A stretch of 64,000 nt of DNA from JAXLXE01 sp046328115 (GTDB lineage Bacteria > Chloroflexota > UBA6077 > JACCZL01). Shown here one piece after another: positions 25,578 through 34,425 of the stretch. A program made the position numbers and the translations under genes. The stretch lies in contig JAXLXE010000002.1 of assembly GCA_046328115.1 (NCBI GenBank), positions 806,001 through 870,000 of the forward strand, given 5' to 3'. Positions within the stretch are counted from its first letter, which is position 1. Each line of letters starts with the position of its first letter. The notes beneath the pieces are model-generated. The model did no database searches and was not told the origin of the DNA. It saw only the letters and a program-made list of their open reading frames with translations.

Positions 25578-26207
25578 CTAGACAGGCATGTCGATGCTGT
25601 TCCAGAGGCAGGAGCACGCGTGGGTGCGATATGGCCGCCACGGCTCCGCGATCTCCTCCATCTGGCCCGGCGTAGGCATCTCCTCCAGCTCGTAGGCGCG
25701 CTTGATGGCCGTGCGGATACCCAGGTCGTCCACGGCCAGGATGTCTGGCCGACCCAGCGTGAACATGAGGAACATGTGGGCCGTCCAGCGGCCAATGCCC
25801 TTCACCTGGGTGAGCTGGGCGATGACGTCCGCCTCTTCCAGGCGCGGCAGACCATGGAGCTCCAGTTCGCCCGAATGAACCCGCGCGGCCAGATCCGTCA
25901 CGTAGGTGGCCTTCTGGCGCGAGAGGCCACAGGCGCGGAGCTGCTCAAACTCCGCCGCGACCAGACCGGCCGGCGTCAGCTCACCGCCAGGCAGCACCGC
26001 CAGTACCTTGTTCAGAATGGCGGTGGCCGCCTTGCCCGACAACTGCTGGAAGATGATGGCACGGGCCAGCCGGCCGAAGTAGTCGGCTGGATCGAAGGGC
26101 CCCGCGACCGTGGGCGGGCCGCAGCGATCGATGATCGCGGCCATGATTGGGTCCCGGCGCAGATGGGTCACAACGTGGGACTCGACGGGCTGCTCGGGCA
26201 TGCGCAT
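25578..26207 (-). CDS. DNA-3-methyladenine glycosylase II-like (HhH-GPD)
   Basis: A 209-residue base-excision repair glycosylase. It has the helix-hairpin-helix LTQVKGIGRWTAHMFLMF (132-149), and the following loop ILAVDDLGI carries the catalytic Asp (160/161). FFQQLSG-like FQQLSGKAA near residue 53 is also typical of AlkA-type enzymes. It should remove alkylated purines such as 3-methyladenine. It lacks the iron-sulfur cluster Cys residues of Nth/MutY. The N-terminal start could be residue 1 or residue 3. It converges on the amidase gene 25 nt away. Confidence 0.9.
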   Translation of the reverse strand: MRMPEQPVESHVVTHLRRDPIMAAIIDRCGPPTVAGPFDPADYFGRLARAIIFQQLSGKAATAILNKVLAVLPGGELTPAGLVAAEFEQLRACGLSRQKATYVTDLAARVHSGELELHGLPRLEEADVIAQLTQVKGIGRWTAHMFLMFTLGRPDILAVDDLGIRTAIKRAYELEEMPTPGQMEEIAEPWRPYRTHACSCLWNSIDMPV

Positions 26208-26246
26208 CAGTCTACCCGAACACCCGTTCGATATGCACGCGGGCGC

Positions 26247-27272
26247 TCACGGGCGGGGCAGCTCCAGGATCAGCATCTCCAGGCCCAGGTCAGGCTCGGC
26301 GCGGCCGGTCTTGATGGACAGATCCACGTCCAGCAGCAACCGCAGCGCGGCCTCGAGCTGCTCCACACGGTACCGCTCAGCCTGGCGCGACAGCTTCTCC
26401 GCCACGAACGGGTGGACCCCAAGCGCCAGCCGGATGGACGACCCGGGCACCCCCTGGTCCAAAAGCTCGCGGGTCTGCACGAGCTGACGGAACGTGGCCG
26501 CGATCCGAGGCAGCACCGCCTCCGGCCGCTCGCCGCGCTGGATCAGTGACCTGAGATGGGTGAACGCGGGTCCGCGGCGCCCCTCCGCGATGGCATCCAG
26601 CAGTGCGAAGATGGTGACTTCAGGCGTGGAGGAGAGCAGCTCCACGTCCGCCACGGTGATCTGCTGACCGTCCGCGTAGGAGAGTAGCTTGGAGATCTCC
26701 TGGTCGATCAGCGCCAGCGCGTCCACACCGAGCATGCCTAGCTGCCGGGCGGCGGCGGCCTCGATCTTGCCGTCGCGCTGTCGGACCCGTTTTTCCACCC
26801 AACGGCCAAGATCCTGCGCGCGGGGCCGGTCATATCCTCGGACGTGAGCGCGCCCAGCGTGGATGCGCGCCTCCGCCGCCTCGGCATCAATCGTGTCCTC
26901 CACCAGCACCAGGGCCGTGGTCGGTGGCACGTGCTCCAGGTAGGCCAGGGCGGCCTCCAGCTCGCCGGCCGAATCGGGCGTGGCCTCAGAGCTCGCGGCG
27001 CGGCGGCCACGACGGCCGCGTGGGCGGTCCGTGCTGGCCAGTCGAGTCAGCAGCCCGTGGACGATCACCACGCGGCGGTCCGCCATGAAGGGGAGCGCGT
27101 CCGCGGCCGCGCGGACATCGGCCAGCGTGACGTCCGGGCCGGTGAGCTCGGTCAGGTTGTACTCGCCGGTGGTCTCTTCCAGGGCACGCCGCTTGAGCCC
27201 GCGGACCTGCTCGTCCCGAGTAAACGCGTCCGAACCGTGGAGCACGTAGATAAGCTGGGGTTTAGCGGCCAC
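26247..27272 (-). CDS. holA: DNA polymerase III subunit delta
   Basis: A 341-residue clamp-loader subunit that opens the sliding clamp. It starts with LIYVLHGSDAFTRDEQV, the usual delta N-terminus, and has ALPFMADRRVVIVHGLL and LIDQEISKLLSYADG with the surrounding domain II helices. The C-terminal part (VFALLDAIAEGRRGPAFTHLRSLIQ-like helices and LLLDVDLSIKTG) is also conserved. A basic insert (RGRRGRR) near residue 85-110 is longer than usual. The GTG at 27272 gives the expected N-terminus. It is divergent from gpmI. Confidence 0.92.
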   Translation of the reverse strand: MAAKPQLIYVLHGSDAFTRDEQVRGLKRRALEETTGEYNLTELTGPDVTLADVRAAADALPFMADRRVVIVHGLLTRLASTDRPRGRRGRRAASSEATPDSAGELEAALAYLEHVPPTTALVLVEDTIDAEAAEARIHAGRAHVRGYDRPRAQDLGRWVEKRVRQRDGKIEAAAARQLGMLGVDALALIDQEISKLLSYADGQQITVADVELLSSTPEVTIFALLDAIAEGRRGPAFTHLRSLIQRGERPEAVLPRIAATFRQLVQTRELLDQGVPGSSIRLALGVHPFVAEKLSRQAERYRVEQLEAALRLLLDVDLSIKTGRAEPDLGLEMLILELPRP

Positions 27273-27314
27273 GATGCCGGATTCTAGCCGCCCTCCAGTC
27301 CGAGCGGTCGTCGA

Positions 27315-27320
27315 TACAAT
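27315..27320 (+). promoter_or_regulatory. Candidate -10 box of gpmI
   Basis: TACAAT (5/6 to consensus) lies 21 nt before the ATG at 27341. No good -35 is visible at the right spacing, so this is a weak call. Confidence 0.25.
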
Positions 27321-27340
27321 CTCGGGGCGGAGGTGGCGGC

Positions 27341-28876
27341 ATGGCAGACCGCGGCGCGCGGCCGGTGACCCTGATCGTGATCGACGGCTGGGGCATCGCT
27401 CCGCCCGGGCCCGGCAACGGTATCGCGCTGGCCCGCACACCGGTGATGGACCGCCTGGCCGCCACGTACCCGTACGCCACGGTCGAGGCGTCCGGCGAGT
27501 GGGTTGGCCTTCCGCCTGGGCAGATCGGCAACTCGGAAGTGGGGCACCTCAACATCGGCGCCGGTTACACCGTGCTTCAGGACCTGCCGCGGATCGACGA
27601 CGCGATCGCCAGCGGGACGTTTGCCCAGAACCCGGCCATCCTGGGTGCCATCAAGCACGCCCGCGCCGGCCACCGCCTGCACGTGATGGGTCTCTACAGC
27701 GATGGCGGCGTGCACAGCCACGCCGCGCACTGTCGGGCCATCCTGGACCTCGCGCGGCAGCATGGTGTTGCCGACGTGCTGGTCCACCTCTTCCTGGATG
27801 GCCGCGATGTGCCGCCCAGACAGGCACTGACCGACGTCAAGGCGCTGGAGCAATACCTGGCAACCAACGGGGGTGCCCAGATCGCGACTGTGACCGGCCG
27901 CTACTACGCCATGGATCGCGACTCGCGGTGGGATCGGGTAGCGCTGGCGTACGCTGCCCTGTCACGCGGCGAGGCGGCCCGGGCCGTCACCGCCTCAGAG
28001 GCGGTGGCCGCGTCCTACGCGGCCGGCGCAGGCGACGAGTTCGTGAAACCGACCGTCATCGAGGGCGTGGACGGACGGATCCGATCCGCGGACGCGGTCA
28101 TCTTCTACAACTTCCGCGCCGACCGCGCACGCCAGATCACGGCTGCGCTCGTCGATCCGGATTTCGCGGGATTCGAGCGCGATTCTCGACCGGAGGGATT
28201 GCACTTCGTAGCGTTCTCGGAGTACGACGCCGCGCTCAACGTGACCGCGATCGCGTTTCCGCCGATCCTGGTGGAGCAGCCTCTGGCGCGAGTGGTCGCG
28301 GACGCGGGGCTGCGCCAGCTTCACGTCGCGGAGACGGAAAAGTACGCGCACGTGACCTACTTTCTCAATGGGGGAAGAGAGGCAGCGTTTGAGGGGGAGG
28401 AGCGGGCGCTCATTCCTTCGCCGCGCGTCGCTACCTATGATCTGCAGCCGTCCATGGCCGCTGATGCCATCGCCGAGCGAGCCATCTCCGGCCTTGGGCA
28501 GGGATTCGATCTGATCGCTCTGAACTTTGCGAACCCGGACATGGTGGGCCACACTGGCGTGCTGCCGGCGACCATCGAGGCGGTGGAAGTGGTGGACGCC
28601 GCGATCGGCCGGGTGGTGGACGCCACGCTGGGGGCGGGCGGCGTGGCGATCGTCACGGCCGACCACGGCAACGCGGAGGAGATGATCGACGCCAGCGGTC
28701 AGCCTAAGACGGCGCACACCACGAACCCGGTCCCGCTGGTGGTGGCCGGGATAGACGGCGTGGGCTCGCTGGCGTCGGGTGGTCGGCTGTGCGACGTGGC
28801 GCTTACGACCCTGGACGTGCTGGGCCTGACGGCGCCGGCAGCGATGACCGGGCGTTCGCTGCTGGTGCGGCGTTAG
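27341..28876 (+). CDS. gpmI: 2,3-bisphosphoglycerate-independent phosphoglycerate mutase
   Basis: A 511-residue Mn-dependent iPGM that interconverts 3- and 2-phosphoglycerate in glycolysis. The first metal motif is LIVIDGWG (11-18) and the catalytic Ser is Ser65 in GNSEVGHLNIGAG. LHVMGLYSDGGVHSH, LHLFLDGRD-like LFLDGRDVPP and the C-terminal VTADHGNAEEM complete the phosphatase-like metal site. The ATG at 27341 has GGAGG 8 nt upstream. The length is normal for the family. The histidine kinase gene starts 11 nt after its stop. Confidence 0.97.
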   Translation: MADRGARPVTLIVIDGWGIAPPGPGNGIALARTPVMDRLAATYPYATVEASGEWVGLPPGQIGNSEVGHLNIGAGYTVLQDLPRIDDAIASGTFAQNPAILGAIKHARAGHRLHVMGLYSDGGVHSHAAHCRAILDLARQHGVADVLVHLFLDGRDVPPRQALTDVKALEQYLATNGGAQIATVTGRYYAMDRDSRWDRVALAYAALSRGEAARAVTASEAVAASYAAGAGDEFVKPTVIEGVDGRIRSADAVIFYNFRADRARQITAALVDPDFAGFERDSRPEGLHFVAFSEYDAALNVTAIAFPPILVEQPLARVVADAGLRQLHVAETEKYAHVTYFLNGGREAAFEGEERALIPSPRVATYDLQPSMAADAIAERAISGLGQGFDLIALNFANPDMVGHTGVLPATIEAVEVVDAAIGRVVDATLGAGGVAIVTADHGNAEEMIDASGQPKTAHTTNPVPLVVAGIDGVGSLASGGRLCDVALTTLDVLGLTAPAAMTGRSLLVRR

Positions 28877-28887
28877 GCAGAAGCACC

Positions 28888-30072
28888 ATGGAAGCCCGCG
28901 GTACCACCCCAGCGGCTGCTGACGCGCAATCGCTCCACGACCCACGGCCGATCCTGCGATTGATCGTGCTCAGCGCCGTGCAGATGCTGCGGGGCAGCGG
29001 CGGGGCGGTCTCGCTGTGGAACGCCGAAGCACAGCAGCTCAGGGTGGAGGCCAGCTACCAGCTTGACCAGGCGGCGCTGGCCACGATCCACCCGCGCCTC
29101 GATAGTGCCATCCTGGAGCACCTCGGGGAGGTGGGCCACGCCGTGCAGGCGGTCTGGCTACACGGGGCCGAGCGACGCGGGCCGCGCGGCGCCGTGGAGC
29201 AGATCCTGGCGCTGCCGCTGAGCAATCAGGACGGTAGCCTGGTGGGCGTGATCTACGTGTTCCGCGATCGGTCAGCGCCGGGGTTCGAGGCGCGCGACCT
29301 GGAGCTTCTGGACCTGTTCGCGCGGCAGGCGGCGGCCGCGATCGCCCAGGCAAGCCTGGCGGCCGCGACAATCGCCGAAAAGAACCGTCTGGAAGCACTG
29401 CAGTCGTCGTTTGTCTCCATCGTGAGCCACGAGCTACAGACGCCGGTGGCCATCATCAAGGCGTACGCGGGGACCCTGTCGCGCCCGGACGCTGCGTGGA
29501 ACGCGCAGACGGTGATCCGAGTGGCGCACACCATCGAGGAAGAGTGCGACCGGCTCCACCGATTGATCGCCAGCCTTCTTGACCTGTCCCGGATCCAGGC
29601 CGGGCGCGTGGCCATGACGGTGGGCCCGGTGGACCTGGTTGAGCTTGCCCAGGACGTGGCTGAGCGCAACGCGGCACGTTCGCAAAGCCACCACATCCAG
29701 ACCAGCTTTCCTGCCGAGTTCCCGGTGATCCGCGGCGATCGCGAGAAGCTCCGCCAGGCGCTAGCGAATCTGGTGGACAACGCGCTCAAGTACTCGCCGG
29801 AGGGCGGCGTTATCGAGATCGGTGGTCGGGTGGAGCCGGGCAGCGTGGTAGTCACCGTCTCGGACCAGGGCATCGGCATCCCGCCGGAGGAGCACGAGCA
29901 CGTCTTCGAGCGATTCCACCGGGTTGACACCCGCTTGAGCCGTGCCACGCAGGGTGCCGGGCTGGGCCTCTACATCTGCAAAGTGATCGTGGAGGCGCAC
30001 GGCGGCCAGATCTGGGTGGAATCGAGCGACCAGCGTCAGGGGAGTACGTTTCATATTCGCCTCCCTCGATAG
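28888..30072 (+). CDS. Soluble GAF-domain sensor histidine kinase
   Basis: A 394-residue cytoplasmic histidine kinase with no membrane helix. A GAF domain occupies about residues 15-155. The HisKA helix has the H-box SIVSHELQTPV with phospho-acceptor His181. The ATPase domain shows the N-box LANLVDNALKYSP, G1 DQGIGIPP, the F-box and G2 GAGLGLY. The start at 28888 is chosen over an upstream GTG inside gpmI. An OmpR-type regulator (35339) lies three genes downstream on the same strand and is a plausible partner. The input ligand of the GAF domain is unknown. Confidence 0.93.
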   Translation: MEARGTTPAAADAQSLHDPRPILRLIVLSAVQMLRGSGGAVSLWNAEAQQLRVEASYQLDQAALATIHPRLDSAILEHLGEVGHAVQAVWLHGAERRGPRGAVEQILALPLSNQDGSLVGVIYVFRDRSAPGFEARDLELLDLFARQAAAAIAQASLAAATIAEKNRLEALQSSFVSIVSHELQTPVAIIKAYAGTLSRPDAAWNAQTVIRVAHTIEEECDRLHRLIASLLDLSRIQAGRVAMTVGPVDLVELAQDVAERNAARSQSHHIQTSFPAEFPVIRGDREKLRQALANLVDNALKYSPEGGVIEIGGRVEPGSVVVTVSDQGIGIPPEEHEHVFERFHRVDTRLSRATQGAGLGLYICKVIVEAHGGQIWVESSDQRQGSTFHIRLPR

Positions 30073-30175
30073 CGGGGTTGTGCGAAAATGCATCGCTGAC
30101 GTCTCACAATTCCGCCGAAGGGGCAGTCCGCGTGTCCCCAAGGCGGGCCTCAATCTCGTTCATCGAGGGGAGGAC

Positions 30176-30304
30176 ATGCGAGGCTCAATCGAATGGTTGC
30201 CGAGGGGGACTCTGAGAGAGGTTGCTCCTTGCGCAACTGCCGCGGGCTCCGCCGGCGCCCCATCAATCAGTCGAAGAACCGACCACGGAGAGGCCGATGA
30301 GTGA
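30176..30304 (+). CDS. Possible small leader ORF before the coiled-coil gene
   Basis: A 42-codon frame with a strong GGGGAGG just upstream of its ATG. Its stop overlaps the next gene's start region (ATG at 30297, stop at 30302-30304), an arrangement that would couple translation. The peptide itself looks low-complexity and matches nothing I know, so it may be a leader or a chance frame. Confidence 0.3.
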   Translation: MRGSIEWLPRGTLREVAPCATAAGSAGAPSISRRTDHGEADE

Positions 30305-31850
30305 CCTGATCGATTTCGTAATCGAACGCGTACGGAATCTAGAGACCAACCTCAAGAGCCTCGAGTCGCAGCAGACCGAGCTGCAGATCGAGAATGCCCG
30401 GTTGCGCGACGCGCTGGTGGTGGCGCAGAACGACTCCGCCCGCTGGCAGGGCATCTGCAACCACCTCAACAGCGCGATCCAGTCCGTGATCGAGGACGCC
30501 CGCCGGCTGGGCACGGAGCCAACGCCGCGCATTGCGGCCGCGGCCACCCTGCAGATCCCGGAGCCAACACCGGCCGCGCCGGCCGAATCGCCGCAGGTGG
30601 CACCGCCCCGACGGTCGATCGCGGAACCACCCAGACTTGCCATTGCCGAGCCCGTGGCGCCCCCGCCGCCGCCAGTTGCCCCCCCACCCCCGCCACCAGC
30701 GGCCGTCCCCGCCCCACCTCCCGTCGTGGTGACCGTCGCGGAGCCTTCCGATGAGCGGCCAGCCGCTCCAGCGCGAGTCGACCTTCACCCGGATGATGAA
30801 GCGCCGGCTCTAGTGGCCTCAGTCGTGCCCGCGGCGAGCGAGCCTGTCACGCCCGTCGCGACCGCCGCGACGACCGCCACCGTCGTGCCCGAGGCAGAGC
30901 CGGTCGCGCCGACGCCATCCTGGGCGCAGCGACGGCCCTGGCGCCGTGCCGAAGACGAGGCCCCGCGCCCGTCCGCCGCGGCAGCGCCGGAGGCCGCCGA
31001 TGACGACGCCGACGACGAGGGCCGGTCCACGGCCGTGGCGAAGGCCGCCGAAGAACCGAAGGTGGAGGCTCACCCCACGCTGTTCGTGCCCCGAGCGACC
31101 GTGCCCACCACCGCGCCTGCTGAGGAGCCGGCCGAGATCGAAGAGAAGATCGAGGCGGCTCGCGACGCCAAGGCCGAAGCCGAGACCGACGCAGACGACG
31201 ACGCTTCAGAGGCCATCGCGGAGGCGGAAGACGACGAGTCAGAGACGACCGGGTTGGCCGAAGAAGATGACACGGTAGCGGACGAGGACGACGACGATGC
31301 GCCCACCCTGATGGCTCCGCCGAGCCACATCGTGGAGCCCGCCCCGGCGTACCCGGAGGTGCCGCGTGAGCGGCTTGCTCGGGTTGTCGGACAGGCTGCC
31401 AGCGCGGAGGCTGTGACGGCGTTCCGTCGCCCCACCGAGCCGTCCACACCGGTGACGGACAGACTCGCCACGGCGACTCCGGCAGACTCAACGTCCGGCC
31501 CCGGCACGGTCAGCCGCCCGGCCCCACCAACATCGCTGCCCGCCGTGAAGGGTGACGCGGGCCAGGCATTGGCTGGCGGAGCCGTCGTGGAGGTGGTTGC
31601 CCAACCATTCGCCAGCTTCTCCGCCCTGCGTCAGTTCGTGGATTCCGTGCGGGCGCTGCCGCCGGTGCGCAACGTGCGGCTCCGCCAGTTCGACAAGGGC
31701 ACTCTCCAGCTTCGGGTGGAGCACAGTGGCGAGGGCGACCTGCCGAAGCTGCTGGGCTCCATGCCTGACTTCCCAGGTGAAGTGCAGCCGGAAGGTGACG
31801 CGCGCCTCCTGGTGACGCTGGCCGAGAACGCGGGAGTACCGCAAGGGTAG
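30297..31850 (+). CDS. Coiled-coil / disordered protein with conserved C-terminal alpha-beta domain
   Basis: A 517-residue protein in three parts. Residues 1-65 form a coiled coil (leucine/glutamate heptads) ending near the QGICNHLNSAI helix. Residues 80-420 are disordered: first a Pro-rich stretch, then an Ala/Glu/Asp-rich region with an acidic run of Asp and Glu around 300-335. The last 85 residues fold as a small alpha-beta domain (VVEVVAQPFASFSALRQFV ... NVRLRQFDKGTLQLRV). I know this C-terminal unit only as a domain at the ends of unrelated signalling proteins. The start at 30297 has GGAGAGG. It lies between the histidine kinase and BcsB-like genes and may be a scaffold. Confidence 0.75.
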   Translation: MSDLIDFVIERVRNLETNLKSLESQQTELQIENARLRDALVVAQNDSARWQGICNHLNSAIQSVIEDARRLGTEPTPRIAAAATLQIPEPTPAAPAESPQVAPPRRSIAEPPRLAIAEPVAPPPPPVAPPPPPPAAVPAPPPVVVTVAEPSDERPAAPARVDLHPDDEAPALVASVVPAASEPVTPVATAATTATVVPEAEPVAPTPSWAQRRPWRRAEDEAPRPSAAAAPEAADDDADDEGRSTAVAKAAEEPKVEAHPTLFVPRATVPTTAPAEEPAEIEEKIEAARDAKAEAETDADDDASEAIAEAEDDESETTGLAEEDDTVADEDDDDAPTLMAPPSHIVEPAPAYPEVPRERLARVVGQAASAEAVTAFRRPTEPSTPVTDRLATATPADSTSGPGTVSRPAPPTSLPAVKGDAGQALAGGAVVEVVAQPFASFSALRQFVDSVRALPPVRNVRLRQFDKGTLQLRVEHSGEGDLPKLLGSMPDFPGEVQPEGDARLLVTLAENAGVPQG

Positions 31851-31891
31851 AACGCCTCCCGGGCAGGTCCGCTCCGTCTGCAGGAAAAACG

Positions 31892-31944
31892 CCCTCACCC
31901 CTCACCTTCTCCCGCTGGGAGGGGGAACGGGTGAGGGTTTTTTT
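31892..31944 (+). terminator. Intrinsic terminator after the coiled-coil gene
   Basis: A perfect 9-bp outer stem, CCCTCACCC (31892-31900) with GGGTGAGGG (31929-31937), plus inner CTCCC/GGGAG pairing, is followed by seven Ts (31938-31944). It starts 41 nt past the stop codon and should separate the kinase/coiled-coil part from the BcsB-like part of the block. Confidence 0.8.
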
Positions 31945-32097
31945 GCGACGATCTAGCTGACACCGTCTCTACGCCGCGCCGAATCTCGTTTATCTAGTGC
32001 GGATCGGCGCGGCCGCCTAGCTATGCTGGTGGCCTCCGTCGGACGCTCAGGGAAGCTCGGGGCCCACGACGGTCCCGGGGTAGACGACGGAGCGGAT

Positions 32098-34419
32098 TTG
32101 AACAGACCACCCACATCCACCTTCGCGCGGGTCTCGCGGACCCTGGTCGCGATCCTGGTGGCGGTAACCTCGATCATCTCGGCGGCTGGCGCGGCATTGG
32201 CGGCCGGCGCACACCAGGCCGCACAGCCCGCTACGCCCAGCGAAGACCTCTCACTACGCGCCCTGGGGATGGGCGAGATCGTGGCGCGCGGCATCCGGCC
32301 GCGCGTCGAGCTCTTCTTCCCTGGCCCGGGCGACCGCGAGATCCTGGCCAACGGCACCATGCTGCACCTGACCTTCGATCGATCGGATCTGCTGGTGCCC
32401 CAGAAGAGCGCCATCTCCGTCCGCTGGAACGACCGACCCATCTACGACGAAGCGTATGGCCCAGCCAACCTGCAGCGCGTGAGCCGCGACATCCCGGTGC
32501 CAGGCGCGCTGATCGAGCCAGACACCAACCGCGTGACCATCTTGATCGGGCAGCACGTCCCTGACGACCTCTGCCCGGACAACGACCACCCCGCGCTGCA
32601 CACCACCATCGGGCAGGACACGAGCATTCGCTACGCCCTGGGCGCGGGACTGCGCCCGAACGCCCCCGGACCTGAGCTGTCCAAGTACCCGGGGCTGCTC
32701 CTTCGGCAGACGGGCGCCGCCCCCACGCCCATCTCGATCGTCGTGCCGGACGCGGCGACGGCCCAGGAGCTCGAGGCGGCGGCCAGCGTGGCCGCGCAGA
32801 TCGGGCGCGCGGCCGTTCAGAATCGCATAGACGTGAGGCTCGTGACCGACAGCGAGCGCTCCGCGGCGGCTTCCGCCGGCCACCTGGTAGCCATCGGCTC
32901 GCCGGAGCGCAACACCATCGTGCGACACATGCTGGAGGGCGGCCAGATCGGCGCCCGCGCCGCGAGCGACGGGCTCACTGACATGGAGGGTCGCCTCATC
33001 GCCGCCGACGACGGCGTCGTTGGCCTCAGCCGCTCACCCTGGGCGCCTGGCAAATACATCGCCACGGCCACCGGCTGGACGCCGGCTGCGGTCCAGAAGA
33101 GCGCCTCCGTCCTGTCAAGCACTATCGCCCCCAGGCTGTTGCTGGGCTCCTACGCAACCGTCCAGGACGTCCGCGCCCTGACGGCCTCCGTGGTTGACGA
33201 GCGCGAAGCGATCGTTCAGGAGAACGGGTTCGTCACCGAGCCGTTCCGGGCCTGGGGCAAGGGCGATGAGGCGTTCCGGGGCGTCACCCAGGGCGGTGCC
33301 AGCACCACACTGTGGTTCGACGCGTCGCCGCTGCCAGGGGGGACCCACGGCTATCTGGATCTGGTGTACAGCGCCTCGCCGATTATGGATCGCAACCGCT
33401 CGTCCATTACGGTGACGCTGAATGAGACGCCGATCTCAGGCGTCTCCTTCCGTGACTCCGACGGTGGCCGCCAGACTGCCCGAATAGAGCTGCCATTCGG
33501 CGCACTGCGTCCGGGCGTGAATCAGCTCACGCTCCAGGCCTCGCTTTACACCCGCGCGGCCCAGGACTGGTGCAGCCAGACCGGGGACGAGCAGGCGTGG
33601 ATGACCATCGACTCTGACTCGAGCCTGACGTTGCCACCGACCAACCTGAAGGGCCCGTTCGGGCTCAACACCTGGCCGTACCCGTTCCTGATGGGCGGAA
33701 GGACCGACAACGCACTGATCGTGGTGCCGGACGATCTGGGCCAGGCGACCTACGCGACCGAGATCGCGGCGGAGATCGGCCGCTTCGTACGCGCAGAGCC
33801 GGCCCGGCTCCAGATCATCCGCCAGTCCGAGCTCAGCGAGGCTCAGCGCGCGGCGAACCACCTCATCGTGTACAGCCCGCCGGGGCCCAACCCGCTGCTG
33901 TCGCGGCTGGATCCATCTCTGTTCGTTCGGTTCAAGGACCAGGGCCGCGAGGTGTTCGACGGGCCGGATCAGCTCATGAGCGCACGAGACCGCGGTGTGG
34001 TGGGCGTGATCCAGGTGATCCGCTCGCCGTTCAACCCGGAGCGCGCCGTCTCCGTGTTCTCTGCGACCGACACCTCGGCCATGCCGTGGACCATCGCGGC
34101 GGTGCGGCGCGGCAAGCTGGCCGGCAACGTGCTGGTAGCGCAGGCACCGTCAGCCGGCGACCCAGCGGATGCGCCGCGCACGACCACGTTTAGCCTGGGC
34201 AGCGAGGAAGCGAAGAAGCAGGCAGAGATCACGCGGGCTGGCAAGGGGGCGCTAGGCGGCCAGATCCCCATGCTGGCAGCCGGCGCCGCGGCGCTGGGCG
34301 TGGTGGTGCTGCTGGTGGTGATGGCGCTCACGAACGTCCGCGCACGACGAGCCCGGCGACTGGCGATCAGCATGCAAGCGACCGGCGGCATCGCGCCGGG
34401 ACTGACACCCGGGAGGTAG
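32098..34419 (+). CDS. BcsB-like cellulose synthase regulatory subunit, secreted and membrane-anchored
   Basis: A 773-residue protein with a signal peptide and a C-terminal transmembrane helix (about 725-750) with a basic cytoplasmic tail. The body matches the BcsB family: an N-terminal jelly-roll-like domain (LHLTFDRSDLLVPQKSAISVRWNDRPI), then a flavodoxin-like segment (PTPISIVVPDAATAQELEAAASVA), and the pair repeated later (SLTLPPTNLKGPFGLNTWPYPF). BcsB guides nascent exopolysaccharide through the periplasm next to BcsA. No BcsA synthase lies in the window, so its partner is elsewhere. The TTG at 32098 has GGAG 6 nt upstream and gives a clean signal peptide; an ATG at 32023 would add 25 residues. 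Confidence 0.82.
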   Translation: MNRPPTSTFARVSRTLVAILVAVTSIISAAGAALAAGAHQAAQPATPSEDLSLRALGMGEIVARGIRPRVELFFPGPGDREILANGTMLHLTFDRSDLLVPQKSAISVRWNDRPIYDEAYGPANLQRVSRDIPVPGALIEPDTNRVTILIGQHVPDDLCPDNDHPALHTTIGQDTSIRYALGAGLRPNAPGPELSKYPGLLLRQTGAAPTPISIVVPDAATAQELEAAASVAAQIGRAAVQNRIDVRLVTDSERSAAASAGHLVAIGSPERNTIVRHMLEGGQIGARAASDGLTDMEGRLIAADDGVVGLSRSPWAPGKYIATATGWTPAAVQKSASVLSSTIAPRLLLGSYATVQDVRALTASVVDEREAIVQENGFVTEPFRAWGKGDEAFRGVTQGGASTTLWFDASPLPGGTHGYLDLVYSASPIMDRNRSSITVTLNETPISGVSFRDSDGGRQTARIELPFGALRPGVNQLTLQASLYTRAAQDWCSQTGDEQAWMTIDSDSSLTLPPTNLKGPFGLNTWPYPFLMGGRTDNALIVVPDDLGQATYATEIAAEIGRFVRAEPARLQIIRQSELSEAQRAANHLIVYSPPGPNPLLSRLDPSLFVRFKDQGREVFDGPDQLMSARDRGVVGVIQVIRSPFNPERAVSVFSATDTSAMPWTIAAVRRGKLAGNVLVAQAPSAGDPADAPRTTTFSLGSEEAKKQAEITRAGKGALGGQIPMLAAGAAALGVVVLLVVMALTNVRARRARRLAISMQATGGIAPGLTPGR

Positions 34420-34425
34420 CCCATC

